Source of the DNA: Nitratireductor sp.
GTDB taxonomy: Bacteria > Pseudomonadota > Alphaproteobacteria > Rhizobiales > Rhizobiaceae
Direction: 5' to 3'
Assembly (NCBI GenBank): GCA_020441735.1
Contig: JAGRLQ010000028.1
Coordinates: 1 to 11,020 of the forward strand
DNA length: 11,020 nucleotides
How positions within the stretch are numbered: position 1 is the stretch's first letter; every line of letters begins with the position of its first letter. This document shows, in pieces, positions 1-5,437 of the stretch. Both the position numbers and the translations under genes were made by a program. The notes under the pieces were generated by a model. That model saw only the letters and a program-made list of their open reading frames with translations, made no database searches and was not told the origin of the DNA.

Positions 1-2
1 AC

Positions 3-347
3 GCGTTCCTGCGCCGCTGTTTCTTTCACTATATCCAGTTCCCCGATCAGGAAGTGCTGCACCAGATCGTCGATGTGCACTACCCCGGCATCAAGAAGCG
101 GTTGGTCTCGGAAGCGCTGACACAGTTCTATGAAATCCGTGACACGCCGGGATTGAAGAAGAAGCCCTCCACCTCCGAGGCGCTGGACTGGATCCGGCTG
201 CTGGTCGCGGAAGATGTCGATCCGGCAGACCTGCGCGGCAGTGCCAAAGATGCCTTGCCCCAGCTGCATGGCGCACTGTTAAAGAACGAGCAGGACGTTC
301 ACCTGTTCGAGCGGCTGGCCTTTCTGGCCCGCCAGCAGAGCCGATAG
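3..347 (+). CDS. MoxR-family AAA+ ATPase, C-terminal end (partial)
   Basis: Only the last 114 residues are in the window; the reading frame is open to the left edge. The visible start AFLRRCFFHYIQFPD is the arginine-rich sensor segment that closes the ATPase core of MoxR-type AAA+ proteins (a short hydrophobic stretch beginning AFLRR in the family). It is followed by the helical lid domain, which ends in a charged helix and a TAG stop. MoxR ATPases act as chaperone-like remodelling enzymes, usually with a VWA-domain partner encoded next door. The likely partner here, a CoxE-like VWA protein, starts only at 4234. The Walker A and B motifs lie outside the window, so the call rests on the C-terminal part alone. 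The gene converges on the phospholipase gene; the 35-bp gap holds a weak 5-bp hairpin (365-379) without a T-tract. Confidence 0.8.
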   Translation, partial: AFLRRCFFHYIQFPDQEVLHQIVDVHYPGIKKRLVSEALTQFYEIRDTPGLKKKPSTSEALDWIRLLVAEDVDPADLRGSAKDALPQLHGALLKNEQDVHLFERLAFLARQQSR

Positions 348-382
348 GCAGCGGCCGACGGTCGACTGCTTTGCGCAGTTGC

Positions 383-1276
383 TCAGGCGTCCGCCGGTCC
401 CCTTGCTATCTGTTCCAGGCAGTGGCGCGCCTCCTTCCTGCCCAGTTCGATCATCTCGGCTGCACGGTCAAAATCAAGCATGCCACAGGCATTGCGCGGG
501 ATTTCAATGGTATGGTCGGGCGGGTAGCTCGCCAGTTTCTGGCGGGCAATAGAATTCTGCATGGAGTCGAAAGCGCGGTTGGCAACATCAAACAGACCAG
601 TATCGGACACCGGTTTGGCCGGCATGGGAAGGCCAAGCAGGTCTGAAAGCTGTTTCAGGCTTTGCGAGTAGGAAAATCCAGCTGGCTTGGCCGGTTTTTT
701 TCTGCGGCTGGTGTAGACCGGCAGGCCGCCGAGATTGACTGCGATGGTCAGGTCCGTGCCATCGCCGAAGGTCGGCGCGATCGGCACGGGATTGAGCACG
801 CCACCATCGACCAGCACTGCGTCTCCACGCACTACCGGGGTCAGGATCATCGGCAGGGAGATCGAGGCGCGGATTGCTTCGGACAGCGGACCGGAGCGGA
901 TCCAGACTTCCTTTTCAAGCGTCAGATTGGCGGCAACGGCTGTAAAGGCGACTGGCAGGGTTTCAATATCGCGATTGCCGATGATGCGGGTCAGGCCTTC
1001 GATCACCTTGTCGCCCGCGATCAGACCGCCGCTGCGCCAGGTCAGATCCATCAGGGAAATCATGTTGAATGCCGTGATGGACCGCATCCAGGCTTCGAAC
1101 TCTTCGAGCTTGCCTGCCGCGTAGGCGCCGCCCACCAGCGCACCGACGGAGCAGCCCGAAATGGCCCGGATATCGCAGCCAGCGGCAAGCAGTTCGTAGA
1201 TGACGCCGATATGGGCCATGCCCCTTGCGCCACCACTGCCCAGCACCAGCGAAACCGTCCTGCCATTGACATCCAT
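383..1276 (-). CDS. Patatin-like phospholipase (RssA-type serine hydrolase)
   Basis: The 297-residue product is predicted to be a cytoplasmic acyl hydrolase with a patatin fold and a Ser-Asp dyad. The glycine-rich oxyanion loop VLGSGGARG is at residues 11-19. The nucleophile elbow GCSVG at 41-45 gives Ser43, and the DGG motif at 157-159 gives the catalytic Asp157. No signal peptide or transmembrane segment is visible. The length and the short N-terminus match the RssA/YchK-like bacterial branch rather than secreted ExoU-type toxins. The ATG at 1276 is preceded by GGAG at a usual distance. The gene is divergent from ppk2 and convergent with the MoxR gene, so it is probably monocistronic. Its physiological substrate is unknown; lipase or lysophospholipase activity is inferred from the family only. 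Confidence 0.88.
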   Translation of the reverse strand: MDVNGRTVSLVLGSGGARGMAHIGVIYELLAAGCDIRAISGCSVGALVGGAYAAGKLEEFEAWMRSITAFNMISLMDLTWRSGGLIAGDKVIEGLTRIIGNRDIETLPVAFTAVAANLTLEKEVWIRSGPLSEAIRASISLPMILTPVVRGDAVLVDGGVLNPVPIAPTFGDGTDLTIAVNLGGLPVYTSRRKKPAKPAGFSYSQSLKQLSDLLGLPMPAKPVSDTGLFDVANRAFDSMQNSIARQKLASYPPDHTIEIPRNACGMLDFDRAAEMIELGRKEARHCLEQIARGPADA

Positions 1277-1462
1277 TAGCCAACTCCATCCCGCAACTCA
1301 CGTACGGTATCAGGAAACACGCTGCCGGGAAGCATGATGCGTTCCAATTGATTTGATGGATCGCAGAAACGGCAGGCACACGGCAGAATTGCACGTAACG
1401 GTTTAAAACAATCAAACATTGGCCTAGGCTGTGTCTGTCGGAAAACAAACCGGGAGACGAGC
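1277..1462. other. Divergent intergenic spacer between phospholipase and ppk2
   Basis: This 186-bp spacer must hold the promoters of two divergent genes. It has an AT-rich patch around 1400-1418. I see no -35/-10 pair with convincing spacing in either direction, and no obvious operator dyad. A GGGAG Shine-Dalgarno at 1452-1456 belongs to ppk2. No small gene is supported here. Confidence 0.5.
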
Positions 1463-2347
1463 ATGGCCAGCAAGAAGGGCATGGGCAGAAAACCATCTGC
1501 CGGAAATGGACAGGCCGGCACGCCGGAAATGGTTGCCGGCGACGAGCGCTCCCGGCGGAAAAAGAAGATCTCCAATTCGAAATACCGGCGTGAACTGGCC
1601 CGCCTTCAGATCGAGCTGGTCAAGATGCAGGAGTGGATCAGACACAAGGGATTGCGGGTCGTTGTGATTTTCGAAGGCCGGGATGCGGCAGGCAAAGGCG
1701 GTACCATCAAGCGCATCACCGAACCGCTCAACCCCCGCATCTGCCGGGTGGTGGCGCTGCCGGTGCCGACCGACCGCGAAAGGGGCCAATGGTACTTTCA
1801 GCGATATGTGACGCATCTGCCGACCAGGGGCGAAATGGTGATCTTCGACCGCTCCTGGTATAATCGGACCGGGGTGGAACGGGTAATGGGCTTCTGCAGC
1901 GGTGAGGAATACAGGGAGTTTCTGCGCTCCTGCCCTGAGCTTGAACGCATGCTGGTGCGCTCGGGCATCCAGCTTATCAAGTACTGGTTCTCGGTAAGCG
2001 ATCAGGAACAGGAGCGGCGCTTTCAGAAGCGGCTGACCGATCCGACCAAACGATGGAAACTGAGCCCGATGGACCTGGAATCCCGCAAGCGCTGGGTCGA
2101 ATATTCAAGAGCCAAGGACGATATGTTCGCCCATACCGATATCGAGCAGGCGCCGTGGCATGTGGTACGCTCCGACGTCAAGAAACATGCCAGGCTCAAC
2201 TGTATCTCGCATCTGCTCAGCCAGGTGAACTACCGGGATCTGACACCGCAGCCGCTCGAGCTTGAGGATCGGCCGCAACAGGAAGGTTATGTCCGGCCAC
2301 CGCTGGAGGAGCAGAATTTCGTACCGGAAGTCCATCAGGAGCTGTAA
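1463..2347 (+). CDS. ppk2: Polyphosphate kinase 2 (PPK2 family)
   Basis: The 294-residue enzyme is predicted to transfer phosphate between inorganic polyphosphate and nucleoside di- or monophosphates in the cytoplasm. Walker A EGRDAAGKGG is at residues 71-80 and Walker B FDRSWYNR at 128-135. The lid region with FQKRLTDPTKRWKLSP lies at about 187-202, followed by the conserved DLESRKRW segment. The length and one-domain layout resemble the ADP-phosphorylating class I enzymes of Sinorhizobium meliloti (SMc02148) and Pseudomonas aeruginosa (PA3455), so ADP to ATP (or GDP to GTP) is the most likely direction. That class assignment is inference. The N-terminal 35 residues are basic and low in complexity, as is common in this family. 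The ATG at 1463 has GGGAG 6 nt upstream. The gene appears monocistronic, with its own upstream spacer and metA's leader downstream. Confidence 0.93.
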   Translation: MASKKGMGRKPSAGNGQAGTPEMVAGDERSRRKKKISNSKYRRELARLQIELVKMQEWIRHKGLRVVVIFEGRDAAGKGGTIKRITEPLNPRICRVVALPVPTDRERGQWYFQRYVTHLPTRGEMVIFDRSWYNRTGVERVMGFCSGEEYREFLRSCPELERMLVRSGIQLIKYWFSVSDQEQERRFQKRLTDPTKRWKLSPMDLESRKRWVEYSRAKDDMFAHTDIEQAPWHVVRSDVKKHARLNCISHLLSQVNYRDLTPQPLELEDRPQQEGYVRPPLEEQNFVPEVHQEL

Positions 2348-2385
2348 GCGGGGCTGCTCGCGTGCTCGAGTGTTCGGGACGATGA

Positions 2386-2414
2386 TTGACCGGCATTCCG
2401 GGAGCCGCTAAGAA
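2386..2414 (+). promoter_or_regulatory. Candidate metA promoter (TTGACC, 17 bp, TAAGAA)
   Basis: TTGACC at 2386-2391 and TAAGAA at 2409-2414 are 17 bp apart. The -35 is good and the -10 weak (three of six matches to TATAAT). Its placement supports it: initiation about 7 nt downstream would fall at about 2420-2421, exactly where the riboswitch begins. It overlaps a perfect inverted repeat. Confidence 0.4.
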
Positions 2415-2420
2415 TGCCGG
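2390..2420. repeat. Perfect 9-bp inverted repeat abutting the SAM-II riboswitch
   Basis: CCGGCATTC at 2390-2398 and GAATGCCGG at 2412-2420 are exact reverse complements separated by 13 nt. As RNA this would end ppk2 transcripts with a stable stem, but no T-tract follows (the next bases are GTCGTGG), so it is not a classic intrinsic terminator. As DNA it covers the spacer and -10 of the candidate metA promoter and touches its -35, so an operator is equally possible. It ends one base before the riboswitch. Confidence 0.6.
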
Positions 2421-2490
2421 GTCGTGGTGATTTGCCTTTCCTTGAAGGATGGCCGGCTTGCAGCCACGTTAAAGAAGTCGCTAAAAAGGG
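2421..2490 (+). promoter_or_regulatory. SAM-II riboswitch upstream of metA
   Basis: The conserved blocks of the alphaproteobacterial SAM-II (metA) aptamer are present in order. TCGTGGTGATTTG is at 2422-2434, then GGCTTGCAGCCACGTTAAA at about 2455-2473, then GTCGCTAAAAAGGG at 2477-2490. P1 forms between CGTGG (2423-2427) and CCACG (2464-2468). The A-rich CTAAAAAGGG tail is the 3' strand of the SAM-binding pseudoknot. Between the L1 block and GGCTTGCAG there is an additional potential hairpin (2434-2453), making this copy longer than the roughly 52-nt minimal form. High SAM should shut off metA. An intrinsic terminator sits 24 nt downstream, so control is probably by transcription termination. 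The assignment is by motif recognition, not a covariance-model search. Confidence 0.88.
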
Positions 2491-2493
2491 CCG

Positions 2494-2507
2494 CTGACAA
2501 CTGTCAG
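2494..2507 (+). other. Small hairpin between riboswitch and terminator
   Basis: CTGAC (2494-2498) and GTCAG (2503-2507) form a 5-bp stem with an AACT loop. It lies in the riboswitch expression platform between the pseudoknot tail and the terminator. It may help folding or pausing, but no alternative pairing that fully excludes the terminator is evident. Confidence 0.45.
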
Positions 2508-2514
2508 ACGTGAG

Positions 2515-2544
2515 ACCGGTAGCGATTTCGCCACCGGTTTTTTT
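2515..2544 (+). terminator. Intrinsic terminator in the metA leader
   Basis: ACCGGT (2515-2520) pairs with ACCGGT (2533-2538), and inside it GCG (2522-2524) pairs with CGC (2529-2531) across an ATTT loop. One A/C mismatch separates the two helices. Seven T residues (2538-2544) follow. It stands between the riboswitch and the metA start, so it is best read as the riboswitch attenuator. GCCGGC at 2452-2457 inside the aptamer could pair partly with the left arm as an antiterminator; that is inference. Confidence 0.85.
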
Positions 2545-2586
2545 GTGCCTGCCCGGCAAGCGGCAGGCAGACGAGAAGAGTATCCA

Positions 2587-3504
2587 ATGCCTATTCGCAT
2601 CCCCGACCGATTGCCCGCCCGCGATACGCTGGTTTCAGAAGGCGTGATGGTCATGGACGAAACGCATGCTGTCCGCCAGGATATTCGACCGCTGCATATC
2701 GGGCTCTTGAACCTGATGCCGAACAAGATCCGCACGGAAACGCAGATCGCGCGGCTGCTCGGCTCTTCTCCGCTGCAGGTGGAACTGACGCTGGTGCGCA
2801 TCGGCGGCCACAAGGCGAAAAACACCCCGGAGGAGCATCTGATCGACTTCTACCATACGTGGGATGAAGTGCGGGACAGGAAGTTCGACGGGTTCATCAT
2901 TACCGGCGCGCCAATCGAGACCCTGCCCTTCGAGGAGGTTACCTATTGGCAGGAACTGCAGCAGATTCTCGACTGGACGGCGACCCACGTCCATTCCAGC
3001 TTCTTTATCTGCTGGGGTGCCATGGCGGCGATCAACCACTTCCATGGCGTTCCCAAATACACGCTGGAGAAGAAGGCCTTCGGGGTCTACCGGCACCGCA
3101 ATCTCAACCCGGCCTCGCCCTATCTTGCCGGGTTCTCCGACGATTTCTCCATCCCCGTCTCGCGCTGGACGGAGATGCGTTCAGACGATGTGCGCAAGCA
3201 TGGGGAACTGGAAATCCTGATGGAATCCGACATTACCGGCCCATGCCTCATTGCAGAGCAGACCGGACGGCGGCTCTATATCTTCAATCACATCGAATAT
3301 GATTCCACCTCACTGAAGGAGGAATACGATCGTGACGTCGCGGCCAATGTGCCGATCGAAATCCCGCACAATTACTATCCGGCGGACAATCCCAAGATGC
3401 CGCCGCAAAACCGATGGCGGTCGCACGCGCATCTGCTGTTCGGCAACTGGATCAACCAGACCTACCAGACTACACCGTTTGATCTGGAAAAGATTGGCGA
3501 GTAG
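2587..3504 (+). CDS. metA: Homoserine O-acyltransferase MetA, predicted acetyltransferase
   Basis: The 305-residue enzyme catalyses the first committed step of methionine biosynthesis, acylating the homoserine hydroxyl group. The start MPIRIPDRLPA and the segment RPLHIGLLNLMPNKI match MetA closely. The catalytic triad is complete: Cys142 in FICWG, His235 and Glu237 in NHIEYD. Residue 111 in TGAPIE is Glu. In Bacillus cereus MetA, Glu111 specifies acetyl-CoA, whereas the E. coli enzyme has Gly and uses succinyl-CoA, so this enzyme is predicted to make O-acetylhomoserine (EC 2.3.1.31). I chose the ATG at 2587 because an in-frame GTG at 2545 lies directly after the terminator T-tract and would add non-homologous residues. 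A purine-rich stretch (GAGAAGAG) just upstream can serve as the ribosome binding site. Expression is predicted to be repressed by SAM through the leader. The TAG stop is also the first three bases of the 9-bp repeat array. Confidence 0.95.
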   Translation: MPIRIPDRLPARDTLVSEGVMVMDETHAVRQDIRPLHIGLLNLMPNKIRTETQIARLLGSSPLQVELTLVRIGGHKAKNTPEEHLIDFYHTWDEVRDRKFDGFIITGAPIETLPFEEVTYWQELQQILDWTATHVHSSFFICWGAMAAINHFHGVPKYTLEKKAFGVYRHRNLNPASPYLAGFSDDFSIPVSRWTEMRSDDVRKHGELEILMESDITGPCLIAEQTGRRLYIFNHIEYDSTSLKEEYDRDVAANVPIEIPHNYYPADNPKMPPQNRWRSHAHLLFGNWINQTYQTTPFDLEKIGE

Positions 3505-3573
3505 CTAAATTAGCTGTATTGACCAGTTTAGCTAAAATAGCTATTTTGTCTAACTTGGCTAAGTCAGCTAATC
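3502..3573. repeat. Array of eight degenerate 9-bp units (27-bp super-repeat), probable phd-doc operator
   Basis: Starting on the metA stop codon there are eight contiguous 9-mers of form T-A/G-G-C-T-A-A-N-T. They are tagctaaat, tagctgtat, tgaccagtt, tagctaaaa, tagctattt, tgtctaact, tggctaagt and cagctaatc. Position 4 is C in all eight; positions 1, 5 and 6 agree in seven. AGCT-type units occur in pairs every 27 bp (3502/3511, 3529/3538, 3556/3565). Each pair is an inverted repeat: AGCTAA-A-TTAGCT at 3503-3515, AAAATAGCTATTTT at 3534-3547, and the imperfect third pair TTGGCT with AGCTAA at 3555-3571. The array overlaps the -35/-10 region in front of phd, as expected for Phd/Doc autoregulation. 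Confidence 0.8.
3519..3547 (+). promoter_or_regulatory. phd-doc promoter inside the operator array
   Basis: TTGACC (3519-3524) and TATTTT (3542-3547) are separated by exactly 17 bp, a good sigma-70-type promoter. The -10 is the right end of the AAAATAGCTATTTT palindrome and the spacer contains another palindrome, TTTAGCTAAA (3527-3536). A repressor bound to the repeats would block polymerase. The expected start is near 3554, giving a leader of about 55 nt. Confidence 0.6.
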
Positions 3574-3609
3574 GAAACCATGTTCCTCGCAGCCAACAGG
3601 AAAGCCACC

Positions 3610-3843
3610 ATGAAACATTTCACAGCAACGGAAGCCAAAAACCGGTTTGGGGAACTGCTGGAACAGGCAGGCAATGAACCAGTTGCGATCCAGAAGAATG
3701 GACGCAACTACCGGGTCGTTCTGGCTGCGGAGGATTACGAGCGGCTGGTCTCGGCTTCCGGCGGAATTGACCCGGCGATAAAGACCTCTCTTGAGCGCAG
3801 CATGAAACGCTGGGACAAGCTTTACACTTCCCTCGCGCGATAG
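3610..3843 (+). CDS. phd: Antitoxin of the Phd/YefM family
   Basis: The 77-residue protein has the Phd/YefM N-terminal DNA-binding fold. FTATEAKNRFGELLEQAG at residues 4-21 and PVAIQKNGRNYRVVLAAEDYERL further on are the family's most conserved parts. The basic, amphipathic C-terminus (about 60-77) would wrap the Doc toxin. It should neutralise Doc and, with Doc, repress its own promoter through the repeat array upstream. I chose the ATG at 3610, which has AGGA at 3598-3601 at good spacing. An in-frame ATG at 3580 has no Shine-Dalgarno and lies at the edge of the repeat array. The gene precedes doc with a 9-nt gap, the usual antitoxin-first order. Confidence 0.9.
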   Translation: MKHFTATEAKNRFGELLEQAGNEPVAIQKNGRNYRVVLAAEDYERLVSASGGIDPAIKTSLERSMKRWDKLYTSLAR

Positions 3844-3852
3844 GCATGAACC

Positions 3853-4224
3853 ATGCGCTATCTGACAATCCATGAAGTGCTTCATATTCACGAAGCGCTG
3901 ATAAACGCATATGGGGGAATGCAGGGGGTACGTGATCAGGGCCTGGTCGAAGCGGCTCTTTTACGCCCCCAAACGGGCTACTATGCCGACCTGATCGAAG
4001 AGGCCGCCGCGTTGTGGGAAAGCCTTGCCATGAACCATGGTTTCATCGACGGAAACAAGCGCATCGCGTTCGCCGCAATGGAAATTTTCCTTGATCTGAA
4101 TGGCATCAGTATCACTGCATCCCAGGACGATGCGGAAGCTTTCATCTACCATCATCTCGAGGCTAGGACCTTCACCAAGGACAATCTCGATGCCTGGTTG
4201 CGGGACAATACGAAACCTGTTTGA
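3853..4224 (+). CDS. doc: Doc-type toxin (Fic fold, death-on-curing family)
   Basis: The 123-residue protein has the canonical Doc motif HGFIDGNKRIAF at residues 61-72, an H-x-F-x-D-G-N-K-R active site. The N-terminus MRYLTIHEVLHIHEALINAYGG is also typical. P1 Doc phosphorylates elongation factor EF-Tu and stops translation; the same target is the default expectation here. All motif residues are intact, so the toxin looks functional. It starts 9 nt after the phd stop with no clear Shine-Dalgarno, suggesting translational coupling to the antitoxin. It ends 9 nt before the VWA gene. As a chromosomal pair it may be a stabilisation or stress module. No other mobile genes are visible around it. 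Confidence 0.92.
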   Translation: MRYLTIHEVLHIHEALINAYGGMQGVRDQGLVEAALLRPQTGYYADLIEEAAALWESLAMNHGFIDGNKRIAFAAMEIFLDLNGISITASQDDAEAFIYHHLEARTFTKDNLDAWLRDNTKPV

Positions 4225-4233
4225 TGTAATCCC

Positions 4234-5418
4234 ATGTTCATTCCCTTCTTCCTGCAATTGAAAGAAGCGAAAATTCCCGTTTCCCTGCGGGAATATCTTT
4301 CGTTGCTGGAGGCGATGGATGCGGGGCTTGTTACCTATGACGTGGAAGGTTTCTACTATCTGGCGCGCGCCGCGCTGGTGAAGGATGAACGTCATCTCGA
4401 CCGCTTCGACCGGGTATTCTCCGAGATCTTCAAGGGTGTCGAAGAAGTCTCCGGCAGCGACGGCGTCGAGCAGGTGGAACTTCCCGAAGAGTGGCTGAAG
4501 AAACTCGCCGAAAAGCATCTGAGCGAGGAAGAAAAGAAACTGATCGAATCCCTTGGCGGGTTCGAAAAGCTGATGGAAACCCTGCGCGAGCGGCTCAAGG
4601 AGCAGCACAAGCGCCATCAGGGCGGCTCGAAGATGATCGGTACCGCCGGCACTTCGCCCTTCGGTGCTTATGGCTACAATCCGGAAGGCGTGCGCATCGG
4701 CCAGCATGAATCGCGCCACCGCCGCGCGGTGAAGGTCTGGGATCAGCGTAATTTCAAGAACCTCGACGACTCCGTCGAACTGGGCACGCGCAACATCAAG
4801 GTGGCCCTGAAGCGCCTGCGCCGCTGGGTGCGAGAAGGAGCGGCGGAAGAACTCGACCTCAATGGCACCATCCGCGCAACCGCCGAACATGGCTATCTTG
4901 ACGTCAAGACACGGCCCGAACGCCACAATGCGGTGAAGGTGCTGCTGTTTCTCGACAATGGCGGTTCGATGGACGACCACGTCAAGATCGTCGAGGAACT
5001 GTTTTCAGCCGCCCGCACGGAGTTGAAACATCTTGAACACTTCTATTTCCACAACTGCCTCTATGAGGGCGTGTGGAAGGACAACCGCCGCCGCCATAGC
5101 GAAGTGACTGCCACCCATGACGTGCTGCACAAATACGGGCCGGACTACAAGGTGATCTTTGTTGGCGATGCTGCAATGAGTCCCTACGAGATTGCCTATC
5201 CTGGCGGTTCCGTCGAGCACTGGAATGCCGAGTCGGGTGAAGTCTGGCTGCGCCGGGCGTTGGACACCTGGAAGAACTGCATCTGGATCAATCCGGTTGC
5301 AGAACGAGCCTGGAACTACACCCAGTCGACGCAGATGATCCGGCAATTGTTCGGCGGACGGATGTATCCGCTGACGCTGGCAGGTCTCGACAGCGCGATG
5401 AAGGAGCTGTCGCACTGA
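4234..5418 (+). CDS. CoxE-like VWA-domain protein (MoxR partner)
   Basis: The 394-residue protein begins MFIPFFLQLKEAKIPVSLRE, typical of CoxE-like proteins. It has a charged helical middle (about 50-130), a segment around SPFGAYGYNPEG (141-152) and a C-terminal von Willebrand A domain from about 234. The metal-site loop reads DNGGSM at 241-246 instead of the classical DxSxS, so the first Ser is Gly. A later VGDAAMSPYEI (310-320) supplies the second part of the site. Such proteins act with MoxR ATPases in assembling or activating metalloenzymes or envelope complexes; the client here is unknown. The start is only 9 nt after doc and has no Shine-Dalgarno, so translation may depend on doc. The matching MoxR gene ends at 347. 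The stop is 19 bp from the converging LuxR gene. Confidence 0.88.
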   Translation: MFIPFFLQLKEAKIPVSLREYLSLLEAMDAGLVTYDVEGFYYLARAALVKDERHLDRFDRVFSEIFKGVEEVSGSDGVEQVELPEEWLKKLAEKHLSEEEKKLIESLGGFEKLMETLRERLKEQHKRHQGGSKMIGTAGTSPFGAYGYNPEGVRIGQHESRHRRAVKVWDQRNFKNLDDSVELGTRNIKVALKRLRRWVREGAAEELDLNGTIRATAEHGYLDVKTRPERHNAVKVLLFLDNGGSMDDHVKIVEELFSAARTELKHLEHFYFHNCLYEGVWKDNRRRHSEVTATHDVLHKYGPDYKVIFVGDAAMSPYEIAYPGGSVEHWNAESGEVWLRRALDTWKNCIWINPVAERAWNYTQSTQMIRQLFGGRMYPLTLAGLDSAMKELSH

Positions 5419-5437
5419 CAGGCAGCTATTGCATCCC

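Noticed and set aside
365..379. ACTGC / GCAGT hairpin between the MoxR and phospholipase genes as terminator
   Set aside because: Five base pairs and no T-tract; likely chance.
662..1279. Plus-strand open frame opposite the phospholipase gene
   Set aside because: The minus strand carries intact patatin motifs (GSGGARG, GCSVG, DGG); the plus-strand product is low-complexity shadow.
2545..2586. Upstream GTG start for metA at 2545
   Set aside because: It lies directly after the terminator T-tract, adds residues that do not match MetA, and the family start MPIRIPD begins at 2587.
3502..3573. Repeat array read as CRISPR or as coding 3-codon repeats
   Set aside because: Units are 9 bp with no unique spacers, far too short for CRISPR. 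In the metA frame the units contain stop codons, starting with the metA stop itself.
3580..3609. ATG at 3580 as the start of the antitoxin
   Set aside because: No Shine-Dalgarno; it lies at the edge of the repeat array. The ATG at 3610 has AGGA at good spacing and begins the conserved FTATEAKNRF region.
3502..4233. phd-doc as part of a larger mobile element
   Set aside because: No integrase, transposase, tRNA attachment site or flanking direct repeats are visible in this window.
3961..4980. Long minus-strand open frame of 339 codons opposite doc and the VWA gene
   Set aside because: It runs antisense to two proteins with clear family motifs, has no recognisable domain, and is a typical GC-rich shadow frame.
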